NCBI GenBank assembly: GCA_963825595.1
Contig: CAWGUE010000010.1
Coordinates: 186,001 to 250,000 of the forward strand
DNA: 64,000 nucleotides
Direction of reading: 5' to 3'
Source of the DNA: JARFQH01 sp963825595
GTDB lineage: Bacteria; Desulfobacterota; Desulfobacteria; Desulfobacterales; SG8-13
Below are positions 31,178-40,023 of this stretch, piece after piece. The position numbers and the translations under genes were made by a program. How positions within the stretch are numbered: the stretch's first letter is position 1; every line of letters begins with the position of its first letter. Below the pieces are notes generated by a model. It was not told the origin of the DNA and did no database searches. It saw only the letters and a program-made list of their open reading frames with translations.

Positions 31178-32116
31178 ATGAACGGCATTGATAACGACAA
31201 TACCCAGAGAATTCAGTTCGAAAAACCGGATCTTTATGAAATGACAAAGACTTACACGGTCTTTGACTTGCATTTTCACAGCCGCCACTCCGACGGTTCG
31301 AATTCGGTCGAAGAAATCGCCCGCCATGCCCGGGCCTTGAATATTGGTGTGGCCATCACCGACCATAATGCCATCGAGGGAGCGCTTAGAATCGATGCCT
31401 GCAAAGATGTGCTGAGCATTCCCGGCATTGAAGTCACTTCTCAGGAAGGGGCTCATATCCTGGTGTATTTTTATGATGTCGACAGCTTACAGTGCTTCTA
31501 CCATTACGACATCAAACCCTTCATGGGCAGTGACCTCATGAGTTCGACAACCCTCAGAATGGAAGAGATCATCGCGCGGGCACGAAAGTATGACTCGGTG
31601 GTCATTTTCCCCCACCCCAGTTGTGCCGTGTACACCGGAATCTGCAATCCATATTTTCCCCAGGAACGACAACAGGATCTGTTTCGTTTGGCCGACGGGG
31701 TGGAGGTGATCAATTCCGGCAACCTGAAAAAGCAGAATCTCAAATGTGCCCTGCTGGGATTCAATCTCGACAAAGCCATCACCGGCGGTAGCGACGGACA
31801 CGTGCTCAAGCACATGGGAAAAGTGGTTTCCTATGCCGACTGCCGGCCTGAACGTCAGGCGTTTCTCGATGCGGTCAAACAGAAAAGAAACAAAGTGATT
31901 GGCAAGGAAGTGAATATTTTCAGGAAGATGACGGCCAACGGTTACAAGCTCAGATCGAATTTTCGGAACAGGGCGGATTTATTCAGCAAAAATTTTCATT
32001 TCGGATATACCCTCATTCATACCCAGTCTCAAAAACTGCATCACAACCTGCGCTGCAGCCTCAACGGTAAATTTCGACAACGGATGAAGGCCAAGATGTA
32101 TCGATACGATTTTTGA
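31178..32116 (+). CDS. PHP-domain metal-dependent phosphoesterase
   Basis: About 312 residues from the ATG at 31178, which follows GGGA; an ATG at 31136 lacks a ribosome-binding site. The PHP metal motifs are visible: DLHFHSRHSDGSNSVEEIARH (first His/Asp set, near 30-50), ITDHNAIEG, GIEVTSQEGAHILVYF, IFPHPS and GGSDGHVLKHMG (near 208-219). Members hydrolyse phosphate esters (for example nucleoside 3',5'-bisphosphates) in the cytoplasm using two or three metal ions. The C-terminal 90 residues are basic and outside the known domain. A good promoter lies upstream. No neighbouring gene indicates the substrate. Confidence 0.83.
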   Translation: MNGIDNDNTQRIQFEKPDLYEMTKTYTVFDLHFHSRHSDGSNSVEEIARHARALNIGVAITDHNAIEGALRIDACKDVLSIPGIEVTSQEGAHILVYFYDVDSLQCFYHYDIKPFMGSDLMSSTTLRMEEIIARARKYDSVVIFPHPSCAVYTGICNPYFPQERQQDLFRLADGVEVINSGNLKKQNLKCALLGFNLDKAITGGSDGHVLKHMGKVVSYADCRPERQAFLDAVKQKRNKVIGKEVNIFRKMTANGYKLRSNFRNRADLFSKNFHFGYTLIHTQSQKLHHNLRCSLNGKFRQRMKAKMYRYDF

Positions 32117-32117
32117 A

Positions 32118-32188
32118 GTTGATTTCCTGCTGCTTGGCAGAGCGACCCAGTGCTCCCGCTACCGGGCAGCGGCGGAATCAAAATCAAC
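32118..32188. repeat. hairpin repeat with 8 bp closing stem
   Basis: GTTGATTT at 32118-32125 pairs with AAATCAAC at 32181-32188; the interior is related to the hairpin at 23342-23407, sharing the GGGCAGCGGCGGA segment. It begins at the stop of the PHP gene and contains the stop codon of the convergent small gene at 32184. It may help end transcription from both sides. Confidence 0.5.
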
Positions 32189-32420
32189 GATCGAACACGG
32201 AAACACTATGCCAGTGGCCGACCCTCAGCCAACCGTCCCGTCTTTCAGATTGATAACGCCGTTCGCTGGGCTTTCTTCGGTCTCGTTTGAAAAGCGATTT
32301 GCCACCCGGAATTCCCTTCTTCCGGCGGTCTGGCGCACTGTTTCGACGATCGGACAGGGAGCGGACGCACCATGGGTCGATATCGAGTTTGTTGGCATTT
32401 GTCGATTGTAATCTGATCAT
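32184..32420 (-). CDS. small Arg-rich protein of unknown function
   Basis: 78 residues with a repeated (D/E)RR pattern: SDRRNSAPDRRKKG, KRDRRKPSERRYQSERR and the end GWLRVGHWHSV. Short proteins with repeated DRR/ERR and a W-x-RV-x-x-W ending are familiar from desulfobacterial genomes, where they are hypothetical; that recollection is the main support. No ribosome-binding site stands out before the ATG at 32420. The frame converges on the PHP gene. A chance ORF in Arg-rich sequence cannot be excluded. Confidence 0.5.
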   Translation of the reverse strand: MIRLQSTNANKLDIDPWCVRSLSDRRNSAPDRRKKGIPGGKSLFKRDRRKPSERRYQSERRDGWLRVGHWHSVSVFDR

Positions 32421-32849
32421 TGCTGCAGACTCCGGCTGGAGGCTTATAACCCAAGCCAGTCGCGGTATTTTGTGGTTCTCTTCTTACCTGCCTAATTCAG
32501 ACCTGGAATTTTGTCAACGCTCTTTTTCCGTATCTTTCTGCTGCTGTCAGCGCATATATCCGCGGATCATTTCCTCCCATTTCCTTATCCTTTATCTGGG
32601 AATCGACAAACGAACTGAAAATTGCCAAGCTGCCAGTTGCATTTGATAATCGCAGTAACAATTTTGTTATTGACCTGCTTCGAAAGATTCGTGTAGATAC
32701 AAAATATAAAGGAGTGGCCCTGGATGCCACGGTTTTTGGTTTGTTCGTGCGGACATTCTATCGACTGCGGAGTGTCCGGGCAGTGGTAATATCGTGTCAT
32801 CGTTACCACTGATAAAAGAATCAACCTAAACAAAGAAGGAGGAGAGGTG
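32421..32849. other. intergenic region upstream of the amino-acid transporter operon
   Basis: 429 bases. No gene is supported. The region must contain the promoter of the transporter operon, but no clear -35/-10 pair was identified. GAAGGAGGAGA at 32835-32845 is the ribosome-binding site for the ATG at 32850. Confidence 0.35.
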
Positions 32850-33869
32850 ATGAAGGGATTTAAACTGATCGTAATGTTTGCTTTAGTTGGGGTTCTCCTA
32901 TCCGGGAGTATCGTATGCGCCGGTACCCTTGCGGACGTCAAAGCCAAGGGGTTCATCGCGGTGGGCGTCAATGAAGGCCTATTCGGCTTTTCCAAACCCG
33001 ACGAAAAGGGTGTCTGGCGTGGGCTGGATGTCGATACCGCCCGGGCGATTTCGGTGGCGGTTTTCGGCGATCCGAACAAGATAAAATTCATCCCCTTGAC
33101 GGCCAAAACCCGGTTTACGGCCTTGCAGTCCGGTGAAATCGACGTTCTCACCCGCAACGCCACCCAGACCCTCAGTCGCGAGAGCTCCTTGGGGCTGAAT
33201 TTCGTGCACGTGAACTATTACGACGGCCAGGGCTTCCTCGTGCCGAAGAAGCTCGGTGTCAAGACCGCCGAGGAATTGGATGGTGCGACGGTTTGTGTAC
33301 TGCCGGGCACGACCACCGAGCTGAATGTGGCCGATTATTTCCGAGCCAACAAAATGACGATGAAGCCGGTGGTGATCGAAAGCACTCCGGAGTTGGCCAA
33401 AGCTTTCTTTGCGGGCCGGTGTGACTGCTTGACTTCCGATGCTTCCCAGTTGGCCAGTACCCGTTCCGTTGCTCCCAACCCGGATGACTATGTCATCCTG
33501 CCCACGATCATTTCGCGTGAACCGCTGGCTCCGGCCGTCCGCCATGGTGACGACCAGTGGTACGACATCGTGAATTTTGCAACCATGGCGATGATCGAAG
33601 CCGAATTTCTGGGTGTAACATCCAAGAACGTGGACGAAATGATGAAGAGCAATGACCCGCAGGTTCAACGCTTCCTGGGAGTGAATCCGGGAAACGGCGA
33701 GGCTCTGGGATTGGACGAGAAGTGGGCCTATAATATCGTCAAAATGGTCGGGAACTACGACGAGGTCTTCGAGCGCAACGTGGGCGTCAACACCCCGCTC
33801 AAGCTCGAACGCGGATTGAATGCGCTGTGGACTAAAGGCGGCCTGATGTACACCCCGCCGTTCAAGTAA
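32850..33869 (+). CDS. aapJ: general L-amino acid ABC transporter, periplasmic binding protein
   Basis: Periplasmic substrate-binding protein of 339 residues with a signal peptide (MKGFKLIVMFALVGVLL..., cleavage near VCAG, residues about 20-24). The family 3 signature follows: GFIAVGVNEGLFGFSKPDEKG, WRGLDVDTARAISVAVFGD, ALQSGEIDVLTRNATQTLSR and GQGFLVPKKLG. The length and the C-terminus NALWTKGGLMYTPPF match AapJ. A GTG directly before the ATG is a less likely start. It is first in the operon with two permeases and an ATPase, and is separated from them by a stem-loop at 33905. Confidence 0.92.
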   Translation: MKGFKLIVMFALVGVLLSGSIVCAGTLADVKAKGFIAVGVNEGLFGFSKPDEKGVWRGLDVDTARAISVAVFGDPNKIKFIPLTAKTRFTALQSGEIDVLTRNATQTLSRESSLGLNFVHVNYYDGQGFLVPKKLGVKTAEELDGATVCVLPGTTTELNVADYFRANKMTMKPVVIESTPELAKAFFAGRCDCLTSDASQLASTRSVAPNPDDYVILPTIISREPLAPAVRHGDDQWYDIVNFATMAMIEAEFLGVTSKNVDEMMKSNDPQVQRFLGVNPGNGEALGLDEKWAYNIVKMVGNYDEVFERNVGVNTPLKLERGLNALWTKGGLMYTPPFK

Positions 33870-33904
33870 TCGATTGAACGCTCATCAGTGAACGTGCTCC
33901 GAAC

Positions 33905-33948
33905 AAGCCGTTCGGCCGCTGCATTCACATACGGCGGCTTAACGGCTT
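33905..33948 (+). terminator. stem-loop after aapJ, probable attenuator or mRNA-stabilising structure
   Basis: AAGCCGTT at 33905-33912 pairs with AACGGCTT at 33941-33948, extended inside by GGCCGC against GGCGGC, giving a strong stem with a loop of about 12 bases. A T-rich run (TTATTTATTGTTTT) follows after three Gs. In ABC operons such structures lower expression of the membrane components relative to the binding protein. Confidence 0.6.
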
Positions 33949-34113
33949 GGGTTATTTATTGTTTTAGCTTTTATCCACGAAGGGAGAAATATCCCTTTTG
34001 CACAGACGCGATGGCACACGCCGTATCCTGCCGTGTGCTTCCGGTTGGGAATTGAGTCCAGGACGCCTTTGCAAGGTGCTGAAACCCTAAACGAGTTTGA
34101 TTCCAACAGCCTG

Positions 34114-35310
34114 ATGTCGCCAACAAAAGATCACCGCAGCAGCAACGTGACCCCATCCAAAACCACCTTTTGGTACGACCCCAAGTTTCGCGCGGTCTTG
34201 TATCAGATCGGTGTCCTGGTGACGGTCGGTCTGCTGGGGTATTATTTGATATCAAACACCGTGACGAACCTGGAAAAACAGTCCATCGCCACGGGATTCG
34301 GCTTTCTGGAGAAACAGTCGTCGTTTGAAATCGGGGAATCCCTCATTTCCTATTCCGCGGCCGACACCTATTTTCGGGCGCTGCTGGTTGGTGCACTCAA
34401 CACTCTTCTGGTGGCTTTGATCGGCATCATTCTCACCATCATCCTCGGCACATTCCTCGGTATCGCGCGGCTTTCGACAAACTGGCTGGTATCAAAGCTC
34501 GCCTCAATTTACATCGAGGTTTTTCAGGATATCCCCATTCTGCTGCAGCTGTTCTTCTGGTATGCTTTATTCTATGAAATTCTGCCGCAGCCGCGGCAAG
34601 CCCTCGAACTCTTCGATGGGGTCTTTTTGTGCAATCGGGGCCTGATTTTCGGTATCCCGGTGTCGGATCCCGCCTACAGGTACATGGCGGTCGCAGTTCT
34701 GATCGGCTGCGGCGGGATCTATCTGTTGCGGCGCTGGGCCCGCAAGCGTCAGGATGAAACCGGTCAGGCGTTTCCTGTCTTCCGGGTTTCCCTCGGAATA
34801 CTGGTCGGTTTGCCACTGATCACATGGTGGATCGCCGGAGCCCCGACGGCGATGGACGTGCCGGTGTTAAAAGGGTTCAATTTCAAGGGCGGCATCACTG
34901 TTAGCCCCGAATTCACGGCCTTATTGCTGGGACTCGTCCTATACACGGCCGCTTTTGTGGCCGAAGTCGTGCGCGCCGGCATTCAATCCGTCAGCAAGGG
35001 ACAGACAGAAGCCGCGGTGTCGATCGGCCTGAGACCCGGACAAGTGTTGAACCTGGTGATCTTGCCCCAGGCACTGCGGGTCATTATCCCGCCCCTTACC
35101 AGTCAGATGCTCAATCTGACAAAGAACAGCTCCCTGGCCGTGGCGATCGGCTATCCCGATTTCGTGTCCGTTTCGGGTACCACCATCAACCAGACCGGTC
35201 AGGCCATCGAGGGGGTTGCGATGATAATGATGATATATCTTATTTTCAGCTTGACGACCTCGGCCTTCATGAACTGGTACAACAAGAAAATGAAACTTGT
35301 CGAGCGCTAG
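34114..35310 (+). CDS. aapQ: general L-amino acid ABC transporter, permease
   Basis: Integral membrane permease of about 398 residues from the ATG at 34114; a frame-open ATG at 34033 would add 27 residues unlike the family. An early membrane span (about 26-48) precedes the transmembrane core; ALLVGALNTLLVALIGIILT begins the HisM-type region. The cytoplasmic coupling loop is EVVRAGIQSVSKGQTEAA (about 289-306), followed by GLRPGQVLNLVILPQALR. A long periplasmic insertion (about 165-265) is typical of AapQ. With AapM it forms the channel for polar amino acids. It ends 13 bases before the aapM start. Confidence 0.9.
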   Translation: MSPTKDHRSSNVTPSKTTFWYDPKFRAVLYQIGVLVTVGLLGYYLISNTVTNLEKQSIATGFGFLEKQSSFEIGESLISYSAADTYFRALLVGALNTLLVALIGIILTIILGTFLGIARLSTNWLVSKLASIYIEVFQDIPILLQLFFWYALFYEILPQPRQALELFDGVFLCNRGLIFGIPVSDPAYRYMAVAVLIGCGGIYLLRRWARKRQDETGQAFPVFRVSLGILVGLPLITWWIAGAPTAMDVPVLKGFNFKGGITVSPEFTALLLGLVLYTAAFVAEVVRAGIQSVSKGQTEAAVSIGLRPGQVLNLVILPQALRVIIPPLTSQMLNLTKNSSLAVAIGYPDFVSVSGTTINQTGQAIEGVAMIMMIYLIFSLTTSAFMNWYNKKMKLVER

Positions 35311-35323
35311 GCGGAATCAAGCA

Positions 35324-36421
35324 ATGACAACCACGCGCCAGGACATACAGCCGGTTGAAGAAGTCAAACCACCGCGGACGCACGTCGGAATCATCGGCTG
35401 GTTGCGGACAAACCTTTTCAGCACCTGGTACAATTCACTGCTGACGGTGGTCATCCTTTACGTCCTCTGGCTAACGATTCCGCCCTTTATCCGCTGGGCT
35501 TTGATCGACAGCCTGTGGATGTCGACGGGCAAAGAGTGCCACGCCGCCGATGGGGCCTGCTGGTCGGTCATACCGGCCAATATCCGCTTTATCATGTTCG
35601 GTTTTTATCCTTACGACATTCAATGGCGGCCGGCGTCCGCGGTCGTCATGCTGGTGAGCCTGCTCATCTTCAGCCAGTATCGCCGCAACTGGAAGAAGTC
35701 CTTGCTCTATATCTGGATCGCCGGCCTGGTCTGCATGGGCGTGCTCATGCGCGGCGGGGTCCTGGGCTTGTCCGTAGTGGAGAGCACAAAGTGGGGCGGG
35801 CTGCCGCTGACACTCTTGCTTTCGGTATTCGGCCTGACCGCCGCATACCCCCTCGGCATCCTTTTGGCGCTGGGGCGCCGGTCGAACCTGCCGGCTATCA
35901 AAAGCCTCTGCGTCGTCTATATCGAGCTGATTCGGGGCGTGCCTCTGATCAGCCTACTGTTCATGTCGTCGGTCGTCTTTCCCTTGTTTTTGCCGGAAGG
36001 CGTCACGGTCAACAATATCCTCCGGGCCCAGGTGGCCATCATTCTGTTTACGGCCGCCTATATCGCCGAGGTGGTGCGCGGCGGATTGCAGGGCATGTCT
36101 GCAGGGCAGTATGAAGCCGCAGAATCTTTGGGGTTGAATTACTACCAGACCATGCGTTTAATCATATTGCCCCAGGCGCTCAAGATCGTCATTCCGCCCT
36201 CGGTCAGTATTCTGATTTCAGCTTTCAAAGATACCTCACTGGTGGTGATTATCGCTCTCTACGATCTGTTGAAAACCACCCAATCCATTCTTGGTGATCC
36301 CCGTTGGATGGGATTCTCAGCGGAGGCGTATATTTTTATCGCTATCATCTATTTCGTGTGCTGCTTCTACATGTCCAACTTCAGTCGCAAGCTGGAACGC
36401 GATCTCGACACGGGGCTGTAG
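35324..36421 (+). CDS. aapM: general L-amino acid ABC transporter, permease
   Basis: Second membrane permease, about 365 residues from the ATG at 35324 (MTTTRQDIQPVEEVKPP); an in-frame TTG at 35297 overlaps aapQ and is less likely. The start LRTNLFSTWYNSLLTVVILY is typical of AapM. Membrane core: GGLPLTLLLSVFGLTAAYPL, the coupling loop EVVRGGLQGMSAGQYEAAES (about 247-266) and GLNYYQTMRLIILPQALKIV. AGGCGG lies upstream of the ATG. The protein pairs with AapQ and receives energy from the AapP ATPase. Confidence 0.9.
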   Translation: MTTTRQDIQPVEEVKPPRTHVGIIGWLRTNLFSTWYNSLLTVVILYVLWLTIPPFIRWALIDSLWMSTGKECHAADGACWSVIPANIRFIMFGFYPYDIQWRPASAVVMLVSLLIFSQYRRNWKKSLLYIWIAGLVCMGVLMRGGVLGLSVVESTKWGGLPLTLLLSVFGLTAAYPLGILLALGRRSNLPAIKSLCVVYIELIRGVPLISLLFMSSVVFPLFLPEGVTVNNILRAQVAIILFTAAYIAEVVRGGLQGMSAGQYEAAESLGLNYYQTMRLIILPQALKIVIPPSVSILISAFKDTSLVVIIALYDLLKTTQSILGDPRWMGFSAEAYIFIAIIYFVCCFYMSNFSRKLERDLDTGL

Positions 36422-36468
36422 GCGAAGGATTAAAGATGCAGGAAAAATATTTATAATTTATAGGGATT

Positions 36469-37251
36469 ATGGTCATGAATGACACGATGCCGGTCCAAGA
36501 CGATCATCTGCATGCCGATGACACCATTATCGAGATTGTTGGCATGCACAAATGGTTTGACGAATTTCACGTGCTCAAGGATATCAATCTGAAAGTTGCC
36601 CGTAAAGAGCGCATCGTTATATGCGGGCCGTCCGGATCGGGCAAGTCGACCCTAATTCGATGCATCAACCGCCTTGAGGAGCACCAGAAAGGGCAGATAA
36701 TCGTCGACGGGATCGAATTGACCAACAATATAAAAAATATTGAAAAGATCCGCGCCGAAGTCGGAATGGTTTTTCAGCACTTCAACCTGTTTCCTCACCT
36801 GACGATTGTTGAAAACCTGGCGCTGGGGCCGATCTGGGTGCGCAAAGTCCCGCGTAAAGAAGCCGAGGAAGCGGCAATGCACTACCTCGAAAAGGTTCAA
36901 ATTGCCGAACAGGCTCAAAAATATCCGGGTCAGCTTTCCGGTGGACAGCAACAACGGGTTGCGATTGCCCGCAGTCTGTGTATGGCCCCGAAGGTCATGC
37001 TCTTCGATGAGCCCACATCGGCGCTTGACCCTGAAATGATCAAGGAAGTCCTGGACGTCATGATCGATCTGGCCCAGGAAGGGATGACCATGATCGTGGT
37101 CACCCACGAAATGGGTTTTGCAAAGAGTGTTGCCCATCGAGTACTTTTCATGGATTTTGGACAGATTGTGGAAGCCAATACGCCCGATGAATTTTTCGAT
37201 CATCCGCAGCACGAGCGCACGAAACTCTTCCTCAGTCAAATTCTACATTAA
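36469..37251 (+). CDS. aapP: general L-amino acid ABC transporter, ATP-binding protein
   Basis: ABC ATPase of 260 residues on the inner face of the membrane. Walker A is GPSGSGKSTL (about 53-62), the Q-loop is VFQHFNLFPHLT (about 101-112), the signature is LSGGQQQR (about 156-163), Walker B is VMLFDEPTSALDP (about 176-188), and the switch His is in VVTHEMGFA. Highly similar to GlnQ/HisP/AapP proteins. The gene is 47 bases after aapM, and its stop overlaps the der start as TAATG, tying a housekeeping GTPase to the transport operon. Confidence 0.93.
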   Translation: MVMNDTMPVQDDHLHADDTIIEIVGMHKWFDEFHVLKDINLKVARKERIVICGPSGSGKSTLIRCINRLEEHQKGQIIVDGIELTNNIKNIEKIRAEVGMVFQHFNLFPHLTIVENLALGPIWVRKVPRKEAEEAAMHYLEKVQIAEQAQKYPGQLSGGQQQRVAIARSLCMAPKVMLFDEPTSALDPEMIKEVLDVMIDLAQEGMTMIVVTHEMGFAKSVAHRVLFMDFGQIVEANTPDEFFDHPQHERTKLFLSQILH

Positions 37252-38594
37252 TGAAGCCGATAGTCGTCATCGTGGGGCGCCCCAATGTGGGCAAATCGAC
37301 CTTTTTCAACCGTGTGACCCGGTCGAGGGATGCTCTGGTCGACAACGCCCCCGGTGTGACCCGTGATCGTCACTTCGGCACTGCCCGTTGGGACGAGACC
37401 GAATTCAATCTGGTAGATACCGGCGGAATTGCCGGCACGGACGAATTCTCCCTGCGAATAGCATCCCAGGTTCAACTGGCTATCGAAGAGGCCGACGCCA
37501 TCATATTCATGATGGACGGCAGGGAAGGGCTTTCGCCCTTTGATAAAGAGGTCGCTTCGCTGCTGAGAACCAGTGCCAAGCCGATTTTTCATACCGTCAA
37601 CAAAATTGACGGTCCGGAGCAAGAAGATCGGCTGTCGGATTTCTACGGCCTGGGTGTTGACACACTCTACCCCTTGTCTGCCGAACATCGCTATGGTCTG
37701 CACGATCTTCTTGACGACCTGGTGAAGGCTTTGCCCGTATTCCAGCCGCCAAAGGTCGCAGATGACGATCTGGAGCCCATCCGGATAGCCGTCATCGGGC
37801 GCCCGAATGTGGGCAAGTCTTCCCTTATCAACACCATTCTGGGAGAAGAGCGCCTGTTGGTCAGCGACATTCCGGGAACCACCAGGGATGCCGTCGATAC
37901 CTTGTGTCGGATCGATGATAGACCCTACCTGCTCGTCGATACCGCCGGCATACGGCGTAAGGGTAAAGTGTCCCAGAAGCTCGAAAAGTTCTCGATCATC
38001 AAAGCACTTCGCAGTTTGGACCGCTGTGACGTGGCCCTGGTGATCATTGATGCGGCTGACGGTATCACCGATCAGGACATCACGATTGCCGGTTACGCCC
38101 ACGATCGCGGCTGCGGCTGCGTTTTTCTGCTAAACAAGTGGGACCTGATCGAAAAAGATCGCAACACCCATCGACAATACACCCAGAACCTCAGGGAAAA
38201 GGCCAAGTTCATGACCTTTGCCCCTGTGTTGACCGTCTCTGCTTTGACAGGGCAGAGGGTGGCCAAGATCTTCAGGTTAGTGGAAACCGTCTATCTCCAG
38301 TACGGCACGCGGATCGGCACCGGCAGGTTGAACAAAGTCTTCGAGACGGCTGTCGAGCATAACAGCCCTTCACTGCATCGCGGTCGGCGGATCAAATTTT
38401 TTTACGCCACGCAGATATCGATCAAACCGCCCACATTCGTCTGCTTCGTGAACTACCCGGACGCCGTGCACTTTTCTTACCGTCGGTATCTGGTGAACTG
38501 CTTGCGCAAGGAATTTTCGCTCGATAGTACGCCGATCCGCCTGTATTTTCGTAAAAGGGAGCGGCGCAGAGCACCGGGAGAAAAACGCCGGTAA
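37251..38594 (+). CDS. der: ribosome biogenesis GTPase Der (EngA)
   Basis: Essential GTPase that matures the 50S ribosomal subunit. The 447 residues have two tandem GTPase domains and a C-terminal KH-like domain. First domain: GRPNVGKSTFF (8-18), DTGG, NKID (about 119-122). Second domain: GRPNVGKSSL (about 184-193), DTAG, NKWD (about 298-301). The C-terminus is PPTFVCFVNYPDAVHFSYRR. Length is normal. The start codon shares its A with the aapP stop, so translation is coupled. Confidence 0.96.
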   Translation: MKPIVVIVGRPNVGKSTFFNRVTRSRDALVDNAPGVTRDRHFGTARWDETEFNLVDTGGIAGTDEFSLRIASQVQLAIEEADAIIFMMDGREGLSPFDKEVASLLRTSAKPIFHTVNKIDGPEQEDRLSDFYGLGVDTLYPLSAEHRYGLHDLLDDLVKALPVFQPPKVADDDLEPIRIAVIGRPNVGKSSLINTILGEERLLVSDIPGTTRDAVDTLCRIDDRPYLLVDTAGIRRKGKVSQKLEKFSIIKALRSLDRCDVALVIIDAADGITDQDITIAGYAHDRGCGCVFLLNKWDLIEKDRNTHRQYTQNLREKAKFMTFAPVLTVSALTGQRVAKIFRLVETVYLQYGTRIGTGRLNKVFETAVEHNSPSLHRGRRIKFFYATQISIKPPTFVCFVNYPDAVHFSYRRYLVNCLRKEFSLDSTPIRLYFRKRERRRAPGEKRR

Positions 38595-38660
38595 TGCCGG
38601 TCGAATTTCCGCCGGTGAGGATCGGGTGGTCGGTAATTGGCCGCACAACGGGATGTCACT

Positions 38661-40007
38661 ATGACCGACCTTTTCGAATATCAAGCCCGTAAAAATTTCA
38701 ATCCGACCCGCCCCCTTGCCGAACGGATGCGTCCGCACAACCTGTCCGAATTCTTCGGGCAGAAGCAACTTGTCGGTGACGGTGCGATCATCCGTCGTGC
38801 TATCGAGCAAGATCATATCTTCTCGATGATCCTGTGGGGGCCTCCCGGTTGCGGTAAAACGACCCTGGCCCGAATTATCGCCATTGAAACCAAATCCTAT
38901 TTTACCCAGTTTTCGGCGGTGCTGTCCGGAGTCAAAGAAATTCGTACGGTGATTGACGACGCCCGGCAACAGCTTTCATTGCACCGCAAAAAAACGACGC
39001 TCTTCGTGGATGAGATCCACCGTTTCAACAAGGCTCAGCAGGATGCATTTCTTCACCAGGTGGAAAGCGGCTTGATTACCCTTATCGGCGCGACCACCGA
39101 GAACCCGTCTTTCGAGGTGATTGCTCCATTGTTGTCACGCTGCCGGGTGCTGACCCTGAACATGCTGACCGATGATGAGATCGGCGCGATTCTGAATCGG
39201 GCGCTGCGGGATGAAGAGCGAGGGATCGGTAAACTCGGCATCGAATTGGATTCCGAGGCGCTGGACTACCTGATACACATTGCCGATGGGGATGCACGGG
39301 CGGCGCTCAATGGACTCGATATCGCTGCAGCGCTCAGGGCCGGAGAAGGCAAAACTGAGGTACCGATCACCTTGCCGGATGTCGAGCGGGCGTTACAGAA
39401 AAAAGCCCTGATGTACGATAAATCGGGCGAAGAGCACTACAACCTGATCTCCGCTCTCCACAAGAGCTTGCGTGGTAGCGATCCCGACGCGGCGCTGTAT
39501 TGGCTCGCGCGGATGCTCGAGGCGGGGGAAGACCCCCTTTTCATTGCCCGCCGAATGATCCGGTTTGCTTCGGAAGATGTGGGTAACGCCGATCCGCGAG
39601 CCCTCGGAATCGCCATCGATGCCATGGAGGCCTACAAATTCATCGGGCGGCCCGAGGGGGATCTGGCCCTGGCCCAAGCGGCGGTCTATCTGGCGACGGC
39701 CTCCAAAAGCAACCGTCTGTACACGGCTTACAAGGCGGTGGTTTCCGACATCCGCTCGACCGGCTCGCAGCCGGTACCGCTGCATATTCGTAATGCCCCT
39801 ACCCGGTTGATGAAAGATCTCGGGTATTCGGAGGGGTACAAATACGCTCACGATTATCCGGATGCGCATGTGCCGCAGGATTACCTGCCGGACGGCCTAA
39901 AGGGGCGCCGGTATTACCGTCCCACCGACAGGGGGTACGAAAAGATTATTTCAGAGCGCATCGAGCGCTGGCGCCGATCGATGCGCCCAGGCCGCAAAAG
40001 GGATTAA
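38661..40007 (+). CDS. rarA: replication-associated recombination protein A (RarA/MgsA)
   Basis: AAA+ ATPase of about 448 residues acting at stalled replication forks and interacting with SSB. From the ATG at 38661: PLAERMRPHNLSEFFGQKQL (about 16-35), Walker A GPPGCGKTTLARI (about 60-72), Walker B LFVDEIHRFNKAQQD (about 113-127), sensor 1 LIGATTENPSFEV (about 141-153) and C-terminal lid and MgsA domains (SALHKSLRGSDPDAALYWLARM near 275-296). A TTG at 38637 is in frame but has no support. It lies 66 bases after der on the same strand. Confidence 0.95.
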   Translation: MTDLFEYQARKNFNPTRPLAERMRPHNLSEFFGQKQLVGDGAIIRRAIEQDHIFSMILWGPPGCGKTTLARIIAIETKSYFTQFSAVLSGVKEIRTVIDDARQQLSLHRKKTTLFVDEIHRFNKAQQDAFLHQVESGLITLIGATTENPSFEVIAPLLSRCRVLTLNMLTDDEIGAILNRALRDEERGIGKLGIELDSEALDYLIHIADGDARAALNGLDIAAALRAGEGKTEVPITLPDVERALQKKALMYDKSGEEHYNLISALHKSLRGSDPDAALYWLARMLEAGEDPLFIARRMIRFASEDVGNADPRALGIAIDAMEAYKFIGRPEGDLALAQAAVYLATASKSNRLYTAYKAVVSDIRSTGSQPVPLHIRNAPTRLMKDLGYSEGYKYAHDYPDAHVPQDYLPDGLKGRRYYRPTDRGYEKIISERIERWRRSMRPGRKRD

Positions 40008-40023
40008 CATCATAATGTCCCAA

